Shown here: piece after piece, positions 40,693 through 49,453 of the stretch
Numbering within the stretch: the first letter of the stretch is position 1
Layout: the number at the start of each line of letters is the position of its first letter
Position numbers and translations under genes: made by a program
The notes under the pieces: model-generated
What the model was told of the DNA's origin: nothing
What the model saw: the letters and a program-made list of their open reading frames with translations, nothing else
Database searches by the model: none
NCBI RefSeq assembly: GCF_016862795.1
Contig: NZ_BONQ01000033.1
Span: forward strand, 1 to 64,000
Direction of reading: 5' to 3'
From: Dactylosporangium siamense
Lineage (GTDB): Bacteria > Actinomycetota > Actinomycetes > Mycobacteriales > Micromonosporaceae
DNA: 64,000 nucleotides

Positions 40693-41700
40693 TCACGACG
40701 AGTGGATGAGCGAGACGACCCGGGTCAGCACGTCGGGGTCGGTCTCCGGCATGACGCCGTGCCCGAGGTTGAAGATGTGCCCGGGCGCCTTGCGCCCCTC
40801 GGCGATCACCCGGCGCGTCTCCTGCTCGACGACCTCCCACGGCGCGAACAGCACGCACGGGTCGAGGTTGCCCTGCAGGACCTTGCCGGGCACGCGCCCC
40901 GCGGCCACGTCCAGCGGCGTGCGCCAGTCCACGCCGACCACGTCGGCACCGGCCTCGGACATGGCGGGCAGGAGCTCACCGGTGCCGACGCCGAAATGAA
41001 TCCGGGGCAGACCCTGGATGCCCTCCAGGACGCGCCGCGAGTGCGGCAGGACGTATCGCCGGTAGTCGGCCTCGGACAGGGCGCCGGCCCACGAGTCGAA
41101 CAGCTGCACCGCGTGGACACCGGCGTCGGCCTGGACGCGCAGGAACGTCAGGGTGATGTCGGCGAGGCGGGCGCACAGGGCGTGCCAGACGTCGGGTGCG
41201 CCGTACATGAGCGCCTTCGTCTTCACGTGGTGCCGTGACGGGCCGCCCTCGACGAGGTAGCTGGCGAGCGTGAACGGCGCGCCGGCGAAGCCGATGAGCG
41301 CCGTCGGCCCGAGCTCGGCGAGCAGGAGCCGGATCGCCTCGGCGACGAACCCGACGGCGTCGGGGTCCAGCGCGGGCAACGAGGACACGTCGGCCATGGT
41401 GGCGATCGGCGAGGCGACGACGGGGCCGGTGCCGGCGACGATGTCCAGGTCGACGCCGGCGGCCTGCAGCGGCACGACGATGTCGCTGAAGAGGATCGCC
41501 GCGTCGACGTGGTGGCGGCGGACCGGCTGGAGGGTGATCTCGCAGACCAGGTCGGGGCGGCGGCACGACTCCAGCATGCCGATGCCTTTGCGGAGCTCGC
41601 GATACTCGGGCAGCGAACGGCCGGCCTGGCGCATGAACCAGACGGGAGGGTGCGGCACCGCCTGACCGCGGGCGGCACGCAGAAGCAAATTGTCAGTCAT
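40693..41700 (-). CDS. hemE: Uroporphyrinogen decarboxylase HemE
   Basis: Enzyme of 335 residues that removes four carboxyl groups from uroporphyrinogen III to give coproporphyrinogen III. The N-terminal signature [19 protein letters not shown] holds the two active-site arginines, and [14 protein letters not shown] carries the catalytic aspartate. [17 protein letters not shown] and FDSWAGAL are also conserved. It supplies the substrate for HemY, encoded 2 kb away. It is divergent from the DUF3000 gene with 80 bases between. Confidence 0.97.
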   Translation of the reverse strand: MTDNLLLRAARGQAVPHPPVWFMRQAGRSLPEYRELRKGIGMLESCRRPDLVCEITLQPVRRHHVDAAILFSDIVVPLQAAGVDLDIVAGTGPVVASPIATMADVSSLPALDPDAVGFVAEAIRLLLAELGPTALIGFAGAPFTLASYLVEGGPSRHHVKTKALMYGAPDVWHALCARLADITLTFLRVQADAGVHAVQLFDSWAGALSEADYRRYVLPHSRRVLEGIQGLPRIHFGVGTGELLPAMSEAGADVVGVDWRTPLDVAAGRVPGKVLQGNLDPCVLFAPWEVVEQETRRVIAEGRKAPGHIFNLGHGVMPETDPDVLTRVVSLIHSS

Positions 41701-41780
41701 AGCGAAGTCATCGTTTCACTGCGTGCGCGACGGCGGCGCGGCGGCACCCCCTGCGTGGGTTTGCGCCTTACTCTTCCGGT

Positions 41781-42329
41781 ATGGCGCCATCGACCGCGAC
41801 CCCCTCCACGTTCACCCGGGCGGTGGAGGAGCTGCGCGCGGTCACGGCGCGCCCCGAGATCGAGCTCGAGGAGATGCCGGCGCCGCAGCGGCTCGCGCCG
41901 TTCGCGCACGCGATGAGCGGCACGGTGCTGCGCGACGGCGACGAGGTCGCGACGGGACGGCTGATCCTGCTGCACGACCCGGCCGGGCATGAGGCGTGGG
42001 ACGGCACGATGCGCCTGGTCACCTACGTGACGGCGGAGCTGGAGGCCGAGCTCGCCGCGGATCCGCTGCTCCCCGTGGTCGGCTGGAGCTGGCTGACCGA
42101 CGCCCTCGAGGGGCACGGCGCGTCCTACACGGCGATCGGCGGGACGGTCACGCAGACCCTGTCGACGCGCTTCGGTGACCTGGCCGGCCCGCCGACGGCG
42201 GCGGACCTGGAGATCCGGGCGTCGTGGACGCCGACGGACGACGACCTGCAGGCCCACGTGCACGCCTGGTGCGCGCTGCTGGCCTCGACGGCGGGCCTGC
42301 CCCCGCCGGGCGTGACGGCGCTGCACTGA
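41781..42329 (+). CDS. DUF3000 family protein
   Basis: Protein of 182 residues found next to hemE or ribonuclease D in many actinomycetes. Conserved features include an early FTRAVEELRAV helix, PAPQRLAPFAHAMSGTV, GRLILLHDPAGHEAWDGTMRLVTYV and VVGWSWLTDALEGHGA. The function is unknown, and no membrane or signal segment is present. Gene order here supports the assignment as much as the sequence. Confidence 0.85.
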   Translation: MAPSTATPSTFTRAVEELRAVTARPEIELEEMPAPQRLAPFAHAMSGTVLRDGDEVATGRLILLHDPAGHEAWDGTMRLVTYVTAELEAELAADPLLPVVGWSWLTDALEGHGASYTAIGGTVTQTLSTRFGDLAGPPTAADLEIRASWTPTDDDLQAHVHAWCALLASTAGLPPPGVTALH

Positions 42330-42334
42330 CGCGA

Positions 42335-42362
42335 AAAGGGGCGGGCACCCGCCCGCCCCTTT
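42335..42362. terminator. Bidirectional terminator
   Basis: Perfect 12-bp inverted repeat AAAGGGGCGGGC / GCCCGCCCCTTT with a 4-nt loop and T/A-rich ends on both strands, between the convergent DUF3000 and coiled-coil-protein genes. Confidence 0.88.
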
Positions 42363-42373
42363 CGACGAAGAAC

Positions 42374-43192
42374 TCAAATTCCGAGCAGGACCTCAGCCTC
42401 GTCGCACGGCTTGTTCATCTCGTTGAGCTTGTTCTGCAGGGTGGTCTTGTCGCCCTTGCTGGACGCGTCGAGGGCCTCGAGCAGCAGCTTCAGGCAGGTG
42501 CCGATGACGTCGCGCTGGCGCTTCGCCTCGGTGCTGTCGGCGGTGACGCCCCGCAGCTCCTGCTGGGCCTTGGTGAGCTCGTCGGCCTTGGCCTTGAGGT
42601 CGGTCTTGGTCTTGTCGAGCTCGCCCTGGGTCGAGGTCAGGCTGTCCTGGCGCTGCGCCGCGAGCTTCTCCGACTTGTCGAGCTTGCCGCTCTTGTCGAC
42701 GTACAGGCCGACGAACACGCCGGCGGCGATGATCGCGAGCGCGAGCAGGCTGGCGAGGATCGGCACCGCGATGCTCTTCTTCGGCGGCGGGCCGGGGGTC
42801 TGGTAGCCGGCCTGGGCGTATCCGGGCGGGGCGGAGACCGGGCCGTAGGCGACGGGCGGGCCGGACATCGGCGGCCCCGACATCGGCGGGTTCGCCATCA
42901 TCGGCGAGGTCGGCGGCGCGGAGACCGACGGCTCCAGGTTGTAGGCGGCGGGCGCCTGCTCGCCGTACTGCGGCTGACCGTAGGCCGGCAGCTGCGCCGT
43001 GCCCTGGTCATACGGGTTGGGCTGCGGCTGGGCGTAGGTCTGGTCGTGCGCGGGCGTGGGCTGCTGCGGCACCGGGGCGCCGTACGGCGACTGCGGCGCG
43101 GGCGGCGTGGGGTAGGCCCCCTGCGGCGCGTTCGGGTCGGGGTAGGCGTAGCCCTCGTTCGGGTTGCCCTGGGGGTTATTGGGGTACGTCAT
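42374..43192 (-). CDS. Single-pass membrane protein with proline-rich N-terminus and coiled coil
   Basis: Protein of 272 residues. About 135 cytoplasmic residues rich in Pro, Gln, Tyr and Ala, with PMSGPP repeated, precede one membrane segment (AVPILASLLALAIIAAGVFVGLYV). An outside domain follows with a predicted coiled coil (KLDKSEKLAAQRQDSLTST, then helices rich in Lys, Asp and Glu) and two cysteines near the C-terminus. No catalytic motif is seen. A strong AGGAGG precedes the ATG. The layout, a Pro-rich inner part with one anchor and a coiled-coil outer part, matches the protease-like protein encoded just upstream. Confidence 0.8.
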   Translation of the reverse strand: MTYPNNPQGNPNEGYAYPDPNAPQGAYPTPPAPQSPYGAPVPQQPTPAHDQTYAQPQPNPYDQGTAQLPAYGQPQYGEQAPAAYNLEPSVSAPPTSPMMANPPMSGPPMSGPPVAYGPVSAPPGYAQAGYQTPGPPPKKSIAVPILASLLALAIIAAGVFVGLYVDKSGKLDKSEKLAAQRQDSLTSTQGELDKTKTDLKAKADELTKAQQELRGVTADSTEAKRQRDVIGTCLKLLLEALDASSKGDKTTLQNKLNEMNKPCDEAEVLLGI

Positions 43193-43307
43193 CTCTTTCT
43201 TCCTCCTGGTGATCCCTCCGGGCAGCGCCCAGGGCGGGGGTCGAGCGGCCGCCGCGACCGGGACGCGTCGGCGTGGTGCACGTCAGTCCTGCGGACCGGT
43301 GCCGCGG

Positions 43308-44378
43308 TCAGCAGATCGTGATCGTTTCGCAGACCACCGAGATCGGGATGGCCAGTCCGATGCCTTCGGCCTCCCGTGCCTTGAGCGTCGCGACGCCGAC
43401 CACCTCCTTCTTGGCGTTGAACACGGGCCCGCCGGAGTTACCGGGGTTGATCGCCGCGTCGAACTGCATCAGGTTCTCGCCGCTGAGCGTGCGGAACGCG
43501 CTGACGACGCCGGTGGTGACGGTGTCCTCGAGGCCGAGCGGGGCGCCGACGACGAGCACGGGCTCGCCGACCTTGGGCACCGCCGGCGCCGCGACGAGCC
43601 GCGCGAACTCCTCGTCGGTGTGCAGCACGGCCAGGTCCTTGTCGGGGTGCACCTCGATGATCTTCGCCGGGAAGCGCTGGCTGGTGCGCTCGAGGCTGAC
43701 GTCCTTCTCGCCCTTCTCGTACGCGTCCTCCACCACGTGGTAGTTCGTGATGAGGTTCGTGCCGCCGCCCGAGGGCGCCTTGCCGAGCGCGAAGCCGGTG
43801 CCGGTCGCGTACTTGGTGGCGACCCGGAACACGCTCGGGCGCACGCTCTCGGCGACCGCGGCGGCGTCGAGGTTGCCGCCGGTCTTGGTCTCGAGCTTGT
43901 CGGTGCGGTCCTCGACGGCCTTGAGCCGGGACTCGTCGGTCTGCTTCGCGAGGGCGGCGGCCTTCTCGGCCTTGTCCAGGCGGGACTCGAGCCGGACGAT
44001 GAACGCGGCCTGCACACCGACGACGATCAGCAGGACCAGCGCCAGGACCAGGGCGAGCACGCCGCTGCGGCCGCGAGGTGCGGCGGGATACCCCGGGTGC
44101 GGTGGCGCGCTGTGCGGCGGCGGACCGGCCGGCGCGGAGACCGGCCAGGCGCTCGTCGGCTGCGCGGGCAGCGAACCCGTGGCGGGGAACGAGCCGGTGG
44201 CCGGGGCCCCGGCCGGGGACACGCCGGCGGCCGGGAACGAACCGGTCTGCGTCATGCGTGGAGGAAGTGGACCGAGCCGCTCCGAGTCGTCGCCGGACCG
44301 GTCCGCGTGTCGCGGGCGATCGTACGAATCCGAGGTTCCGGAAGCCACCGGGTTGGAGGGGTCATACCCGGCCGTCAT
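43308..44378 (-). CDS. Membrane-anchored HtrA-like serine protease without PDZ domain
   Basis: Protein of 356 residues. A Pro/Ala-rich cytoplasmic N-terminus (about 105 residues) precedes one membrane segment (VLALVLALVLLIVVGVQAAFIV). A short coiled coil and a trypsin-like domain follow, with the triad visible as TNYHVVED (His), DKDLAVL (Asp) and INPGNSGGPV (Ser). HtrA proteins degrade or chaperone misfolded proteins outside the membrane. The C-terminal PDZ domain of typical HtrA is missing; the chain ends at VVCETITIC. The ATG at 44378 gives the full N-terminus. Confidence 0.88.
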   Translation of the reverse strand: MTAGYDPSNPVASGTSDSYDRPRHADRSGDDSERLGPLPPRMTQTGSFPAAGVSPAGAPATGSFPATGSLPAQPTSAWPVSAPAGPPPHSAPPHPGYPAAPRGRSGVLALVLALVLLIVVGVQAAFIVRLESRLDKAEKAAALAKQTDESRLKAVEDRTDKLETKTGGNLDAAAVAESVRPSVFRVATKYATGTGFALGKAPSGGGTNLITNYHVVEDAYEKGEKDVSLERTSQRFPAKIIEVHPDKDLAVLHTDEEFARLVAAPAVPKVGEPVLVVGAPLGLEDTVTTGVVSAFRTLSGENLMQFDAAINPGNSGGPVFNAKKEVVGVATLKAREAEGIGLAIPISVVCETITIC

Positions 44379-44704
44379 GCTTCTCGTTTCCTTCCTGTCA
44401 CAATTCCACCCGTTTGTCCTGCGGCGCGGTCGATGTGCGGCATCGCAGTCGGCCTCACCCTAAACCGCCCGCACAAGCCCCGCGACCTCCGTGGCAACCA
44501 ACGGACACAACCGGAAGTACCAGTTCGGCCCGCACGCGAGACCGTACCGGCACAGCCTCCAAATGTCCGTCCCGAATTCACGTGTCCCGGGCCACCCGAA
44601 CCGCCATCCGGACACCCGCCGCGACACCGGCGCGATACCCCAGAAACCGACGCGCCGGACCCGGCTGCATCGGCGTGCCGGTGCCGCAACGTACCGTGGT
44701 CCGG
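44379..44704. other. Intergenic region with divergent promoters
   Basis: The 326 bases between the divergent protease and ribonuclease D genes hold no credible gene. The sequence is less coding-like and slightly lower in GC near 44385-44420 (CACAATTCCACCCGTTTGT). Promoters for both genes are expected here; none could be fixed. Confidence 0.5.
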
Positions 44705-45979
44705 GTGACCGACGAACCCCCCGCGCGGCGTCGGGACGAGGAGCCAGACAGTCCGGACAAACCGGACGACAAGACCGAGCCCGTCCTGCTGACCGCCCCC
44801 CGAGACGGGACGCCCGAGCCGATCACCGACCGGGCGGAGCTCGCGCGCGCCGTTGAGCGCTTCGCCCAGGGCAGCGGTCCGGTCGCCGTCGACGCCGAGC
44901 GCGCCTCCGGCTACCGGTACACGCATCGGGCCTATCTCGTGCAACTGCGCCGTGCCGGTGCCGGCACCGTCCTGATCGACCCCCTCCCCTTCGGACAGCT
45001 GCCAGAGCTCGACGAGGTGATTTCGCCCACAGAATGGATCCTGCACGCCGCCAGTCAGGATCTGCCGTGCCTCACGGAGCTGGGGCTGCGCCCGACGCGG
45101 CTCTTCGACACCGAGCTCGCGGCACGGCTGTGCGGCTTCGAACGGGTCGGCCTGGCCGCCCTGACGGAGTCACTGCTGGGCTACACCCTCGAGAAGCACC
45201 ACTCGGCCGCGGACTGGTCGACGCGGCCGCTGCCGACCTCCTGGCTCACCTACGCGGCCCTCGACGTCGAGCTGCTGCTCCAGCTGCGCGACCGGCTCGT
45301 CGAGGAGCTGCACGAGCAGGACAAGACGGAATGGGCGGCACAGGAGTTCGCCGCGCTGGTCGCCTCCGCCGGTGACCCGCCACGCGTCCGCGCCGACCCC
45401 TGGCGCCGCACGTCCGGCATCCACCGGGTCCGGGGCGCCCGCGCCCTCGCCCGGGTCCGCGCGCTGTGGCACGCCCGGGACGAGATCGCCGCGCGCCGGG
45501 ACGCGAGCCCCGGCCGGGTCCTCGCCGACGCCGCGATCATCGCCGCCGCCGAGGCCGACCCGAAGGACGAGCGGACCCTGCTCGCCCTCGCCGGGTTCGG
45601 TGGCAGGTCGGTGCGCCGGCTCGCGCCGACGTGGCTGACCGCGCTGTCGGACGCCAGGGCGCTGTCGGACAAGGAACTGCCGACCACCCCGCCGTCGGAC
45701 GGGCCGCCCCCGCCGCACCGGTGGGCCGAGCGGGATCCCGTCGCGGCCGGGCGCCTGGCGCGCAGCCGGGAGCTGGTGACCGGCCTGGCCACCGCCAACC
45801 GGGTGCCGCCGGAGAACCTCATCACCCCGGATTCGGTGCGACGGCTCGCCTGGTCCCCGCCCGAGGAGCTCACCGAGGAAGCGGTGGGTGCGGTGCTGTC
45901 CGGCTACGGCGCACGCCCGTGGCAGGTCGCACTGGTGACCCCCGGGCTGACGGTGGCGCTGGAGGTGCCGGCGGAATAA
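44705..45979 (+). CDS. rnd: Ribonuclease D (HRDC domain)
   Basis: 3'-5' exoribonuclease of 424 residues. The DEDD motifs are visible: VAVDAERASGYRY (first D and E), ILHAASQDLPCL (second D), and TYAALDVELLLQLRDRL with the Tyr-x3-Asp of motif III. An HRDC domain follows near residues 225-305 (ALARVRALWHARDEIAARRD). It trims tRNA and other small RNA ends. The GTG at 44705 gives a short acidic N-terminal extension (about 50 residues). Its place before the fatty-acid genes is typical of the Micromonosporaceae. Confidence 0.92.
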   Translation: MTDEPPARRRDEEPDSPDKPDDKTEPVLLTAPRDGTPEPITDRAELARAVERFAQGSGPVAVDAERASGYRYTHRAYLVQLRRAGAGTVLIDPLPFGQLPELDEVISPTEWILHAASQDLPCLTELGLRPTRLFDTELAARLCGFERVGLAALTESLLGYTLEKHHSAADWSTRPLPTSWLTYAALDVELLLQLRDRLVEELHEQDKTEWAAQEFAALVASAGDPPRVRADPWRRTSGIHRVRGARALARVRALWHARDEIAARRDASPGRVLADAAIIAAAEADPKDERTLLALAGFGGRSVRRLAPTWLTALSDARALSDKELPTTPPSDGPPPPHRWAERDPVAAGRLARSRELVTGLATANRVPPENLITPDSVRRLAWSPPEELTEEAVGAVLSGYGARPWQVALVTPGLTVALEVPAE

Positions 45980-46024
45980 AACGACGACGACGGGGTGTGG
46001 GCGGATCCACAGGCGCACGAGACC

Positions 46025-46040
46025 TACTGGCGAGTAACAT
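46025..46040 (+). promoter_or_regulatory. Possible operator/promoter of the fadA-fadB operon
   Basis: TACTGGCGAGTA, with inverted TACT/AGTA arms, is followed by TAACAT, which resembles a -10 element. It ends 30 bases before the thiolase start, and a strong AGGAGG lies at 46059-46064. The binding protein is unknown; a TetR-type fatty-acid regulator would be the first guess. Confidence 0.4.
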
Positions 46041-46070
46041 TGCCGGTAATTCGTCGCTAGGAGGACACCC

Positions 46071-47264
46071 GTGCCCCGTCCCGTCCGCGACGTCGTCTTC
46101 GTCGACGGCGTGCGCACCCCGTTCGGCAAGGCCGGTGGGATGTATGCCAACACCCGCGCCGACGACCTCGTCATCCGCTGTATCCGCGAACTGCTGCGCC
46201 GCAACCCGCAGCTGCCGCCGGAGCGGGTCGACGAGGTCGCGATCGCGGCCACCACGCAGATCGGCGACCAGGGCCTGACCATCGGCCGCACCGCCGCCCT
46301 GCTGTCGGGTCTGCCCAAGACCGTCCCGGGCTACTCGATCGACCGGATGTGCGCCGGCGCCCTGACCGCGGTGACCAGCGTCGCCGGCGGGATCGCCTTC
46401 GGCGCCTACGACGTCGCGATCGCCGGCGGCGTCGAGCACATGGGCCGCCACCCGATGGGCGAGGGCGTCGACCCCAACCCGCGGATCCTGGCCGAGAAGC
46501 TGGTCGACCCGTCGGCGCTCGTCATGGGCTCCACCGCGGAGAACCTGCACGATCGGCTGCCCGCCATCACCAAGGAACGGGCCGACAAGTTCGGCTACGC
46601 GTCGCAGGTGAAGACCGCCGCCGCCTACCAGGCCGGCAAGCTGCAGCCCGACCTGGTCAGCGTCGCCACCCGCGACCCGGAGGCGGGCTGGGGCCTGGCC
46701 ACGGTCGACGAGGCGCCGCGCGAGACCAGCCTGGAGAAGCTCGGCACCCTCAAGACCCCGTTCCGCCCGCACGGCAAGGTCACCGCCGGCAACGCCGCGG
46801 GCCTCAACGACGGCGCCACCGCGGCGATCCTGGCCGCCGAGGACGTCGCGCTGGAGCTGGGCCTGCCCATCGGCATGCGCCTGGTGTCCTACGGCTTCGT
46901 CGGGGTCGAGCCCGAGGTCATGGGCTACGGCCCGGTGCCGGCCACCGAGAAGGCGCTGCGCCAGGCCGGCCTGACCATCGCCGACATCGGCCTGTTCGAG
47001 CTCAACGAGGCGTTCGCCGTGCAGGTCCTCGCCTTCCTCGACCACTTCGGCATCGCCGACGACGACCCGCGGGTCAACCCGTGGGGCGGCGCGATCGCCG
47101 TCGGGCACCCCCTGGCGTCCTCCGGCGTGCGGCTGATGACGCAGCTGTCCCGGCAGTTCGCCGAGCACCCCGAGGTCCGCTACGGCCTCACCGCCATGTG
47201 CGTCGGCATCGGCATGGGCGCGTCCGTGATCTGGGAGAACCCGAACTGGAAGGGCGACAAGTGA
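46071..47264 (+). CDS. fadA: Acetyl-CoA acyltransferase (thiolase)
   Basis: Thiolase of 397 residues that cleaves 3-ketoacyl-CoA in the last step of beta-oxidation. The acyl-accepting cysteine is in IDRMCAGALTAV, the first catalytic histidine region is NEAFAVQ with GGAIAVGHPLASSG, and the second cysteine is in CVGIGMGAS. A TaggAGGacac ribosome-binding site precedes the GTG start. The stop overlaps the GTG of the multifunctional enzyme gene (GTGA), so the two subunits are produced together. Confidence 0.95.
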   Translation: MPRPVRDVVFVDGVRTPFGKAGGMYANTRADDLVIRCIRELLRRNPQLPPERVDEVAIAATTQIGDQGLTIGRTAALLSGLPKTVPGYSIDRMCAGALTAVTSVAGGIAFGAYDVAIAGGVEHMGRHPMGEGVDPNPRILAEKLVDPSALVMGSTAENLHDRLPAITKERADKFGYASQVKTAAAYQAGKLQPDLVSVATRDPEAGWGLATVDEAPRETSLEKLGTLKTPFRPHGKVTAGNAAGLNDGATAAILAAEDVALELGLPIGMRLVSYGFVGVEPEVMGYGPVPATEKALRQAGLTIADIGLFELNEAFAVQVLAFLDHFGIADDDPRVNPWGGAIAVGHPLASSGVRLMTQLSRQFAEHPEVRYGLTAMCVGIGMGASVIWENPNWKGDK

Positions 47265-49330
47265 GCGCGGCCATCAGCAACCCGAACGAGGTCGTGACCA
47301 GGGCGCTGCTGCGCTTCGTCACCCTGCCTTCGCGCGAGCGCGCCGCGCTCATCACGCTCGACAACGGCTTCGACCACACCAAGCCCAACTCGTTCGGCCC
47401 CGCCGGCCTGGCGAGCCTGGAGGCGGCGATCGACGAGGCCGTCGCGGCGGCGCCGAAGTTCATCGCGCTGACCGGCAAGCCGTACATCTTCTGCGTCGGC
47501 GCCGACATCACCGGCATGCCGCTGCTCACCGAGCGCGAGCAGGCCCTCGAACTGGGCCGCTACGGCCACCGGGTGTTCAAGAAATTCAAGGATTCCACGG
47601 TACCGACATTCGCGTTCATCAACGGTGCCGCGATGGGCGGCGGCCTCGAGGTGGCGCTGCACTGCCACTACCGGACCGTGTCCTCGGGCGCCGCGGCGCT
47701 CGCGCTGCCCGAGGTCGCCATCGGACTCGTGCCCGGCTGGGGCGGCACCCAGCTGCTGCCGAACCTCATCGGCATCGCCCCCGCCGCGCAGGTGATCCTG
47801 CAGAACCCGCTGACCCAGAAGACGCTCAAGCCGGCGCAGGCCCGCGAGCTCGGCATCGCCGACGAGATCTTCGAACCGGCTGACTACCTGGAGCGGTCCC
47901 TGGCGTGGGCCGAGGGCGTCGTGGACGGCACCGTCACCGTCATCCGCCCGGAGATCGACCGGGACATGTGGGACGGCGTGCTGTTCTTCGCCCGGCACCA
48001 GCTCGACGAGCGGCTGCACGGCGCGGTCAACTCGGCGAACAAAGCACTCGACCTGCTGGCCCTGGCGAAGTCCTCGACGTTCGAGAACGGCACCGCGGCC
48101 GAGGACGAGGCCCTCGCCGACCTCATCATGGGCGACCAGGCCCGGGCCAGCCTCTACGCGTTCGACCTGGTCCAGCGCCGGGCCAAGCGCCCGGCCGGCG
48201 CGCCCGACAAGGGGCTCGCCCGCGACGTCACCAAGGTCGGCATCGTCGGCGCCGGCCTCATGGCCTCCCAGCTGGCGCTGCTGTTCGTGCGCCGGCTCGA
48301 GGTCCCGGTCGTGCTCACCGACCTCGACCAGGCCCGCGTCGACAAGGGCGTCGGCTACGTCCACGCCGAGATCGACAAGCTGGTGTCGAAGAAGCGCCTC
48401 GACCCCGGCAAGGCGGCGAAGCTTCGCGGTTTGGTGAGCGGATCGGCCGACAAGGCCGCGTTCGCCGACGCCGACCTCGTCCTCGAGGCCGTGTTCGAGG
48501 ACCTGGGCGTCAAGAAGCAGGTCTGGGCCGAGGTCGAGAAGATCGTCCGTGACGACTGCGTCCTGGCGACCAACACGTCGTCGCTGTCGGTCAGCGAGCA
48601 GGCGGCCGGGCTCGCCCACCCCGAGCGGGTCGTCGGGCTGCACTTCTTCAACCCGGTCGCGATGATGCCGCTGCTGGAGATCGTCCGCGCCGACCGCACC
48701 GACGACGCGACCCTCGCGACCGCGTTCGCCGTCGGCAAGGCGCTGAAGAAGTCCTCGGTGCTGGTGGCGGACCGGCCGGCGTTCGTGGTCAACCGGCTCC
48801 TGACCCGCTTCCTCGGCGTGGTCACCGCCGCCGTCGACAACGGCACCCCGATCGCCGTCGCCGACTCGGCCCTGGACACCCTCGGCCTGCCGATGCGGCC
48901 GATGGCGCTGCTCACCATGGTCGGCCCGGCGGTCGCGCACCACGTCGCGGAGACGCTGCACACCGCGTTCCCGGACCGGTTCGGCGTCTCGGCCAACCTC
49001 GGCCGGGTCGTCGAGGCCGGCAAGCGCGGCTTCACCGACGCCGAGGGCAGTCCCGACCCGGAGGTCCTCGCGCTGCTGCAGGTCGGCGACTCCCCGTCGA
49101 CCGCCGACGAGCTGCGCGACGAGGCGACCGCCGCCCTGGCCCGCGAGATCCGGCTCATGCTGGACGAGGGCGTCGTCGCCGACGCGCGCGACATCGACCT
49201 GTGCATGATCCTCGGCGCGGGCTGGCCGATGCACCTCGGCGGCGTCACGCCGTACCTGGACCGCGAGGGCATCTCGGAGAAGGTGACCGGCGCACGGTTC
49301 CTCCCGCCGGGCGTGGCCAACGCGCCGTAG
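47261..49330 (+). CDS. fadB: Multifunctional enoyl-CoA hydratase / 3-hydroxyacyl-CoA dehydrogenase
   Basis: Trifunctional-type enzyme of 689 residues. The N-terminal crotonase domain has oxyanion-hole motifs (FIALTGKPYIFCVGADI, INGAAMGGGLEVAL). The NAD-binding domain begins near residue 325 (VGIVGAGLMASQLALLF), with TNTSSLSVSE and the catalytic histidine in VVGLHFFNP, and two dehydrogenase C-terminal domains follow. It hydrates enoyl-CoA and oxidises the product for the thiolase encoded upstream. Length is slightly below E. coli FadB (729). The GTG at 47261 overlaps the thiolase stop. Confidence 0.95.
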   Translation: MSAAISNPNEVVTRALLRFVTLPSRERAALITLDNGFDHTKPNSFGPAGLASLEAAIDEAVAAAPKFIALTGKPYIFCVGADITGMPLLTEREQALELGRYGHRVFKKFKDSTVPTFAFINGAAMGGGLEVALHCHYRTVSSGAAALALPEVAIGLVPGWGGTQLLPNLIGIAPAAQVILQNPLTQKTLKPAQARELGIADEIFEPADYLERSLAWAEGVVDGTVTVIRPEIDRDMWDGVLFFARHQLDERLHGAVNSANKALDLLALAKSSTFENGTAAEDEALADLIMGDQARASLYAFDLVQRRAKRPAGAPDKGLARDVTKVGIVGAGLMASQLALLFVRRLEVPVVLTDLDQARVDKGVGYVHAEIDKLVSKKRLDPGKAAKLRGLVSGSADKAAFADADLVLEAVFEDLGVKKQVWAEVEKIVRDDCVLATNTSSLSVSEQAAGLAHPERVVGLHFFNPVAMMPLLEIVRADRTDDATLATAFAVGKALKKSSVLVADRPAFVVNRLLTRFLGVVTAAVDNGTPIAVADSALDTLGLPMRPMALLTMVGPAVAHHVAETLHTAFPDRFGVSANLGRVVEAGKRGFTDAEGSPDPEVLALLQVGDSPSTADELRDEATAALAREIRLMLDEGVVADARDIDLCMILGAGWPMHLGGVTPYLDREGISEKVTGARFLPPGVANAP

Positions 49331-49372
49331 GTTCACCCGTTCGAGGGCACATTTCGTAAATATCGGTAGCGG

Positions 49373-49401
49373 ACCCCGCCGGCGCCTAGCGTTGGCGGGG
49401 T
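49373..49401. terminator. Hairpin in the gap between fadB and the peptidase gene
   Basis: ACCCCGCC / GGCGGGGT, perfect 8-bp arms with a 13-nt loop, 43 bases after the fadB stop and 53 bases before the peptidase ATG. It may end the fad transcript or be part of the leader of the peptidase mRNA. Confidence 0.5.
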
Positions 49402-49453
49402 TCGCTCGCAGTCCCCCCGGCTGCACGGCTCACTTCGTCCCCGGGGGTGCACC

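Noticed and set aside
47180-49426. 748-codon open frame opposite fadB
   Set aside because: Antisense shadow of a fully recognisable multifunctional enzyme; composition is rich in Arg, Gly and His with no domain.
49331-49453. Cyclic-di-AMP (ydaO-type) riboswitch before the M23 peptidase gene
   Set aside because: Such riboswitches often precede wall hydrolases in actinomycetes, but the gap is only 123 bases and holds one simple hairpin; I do not see the conserved multi-helix pattern.
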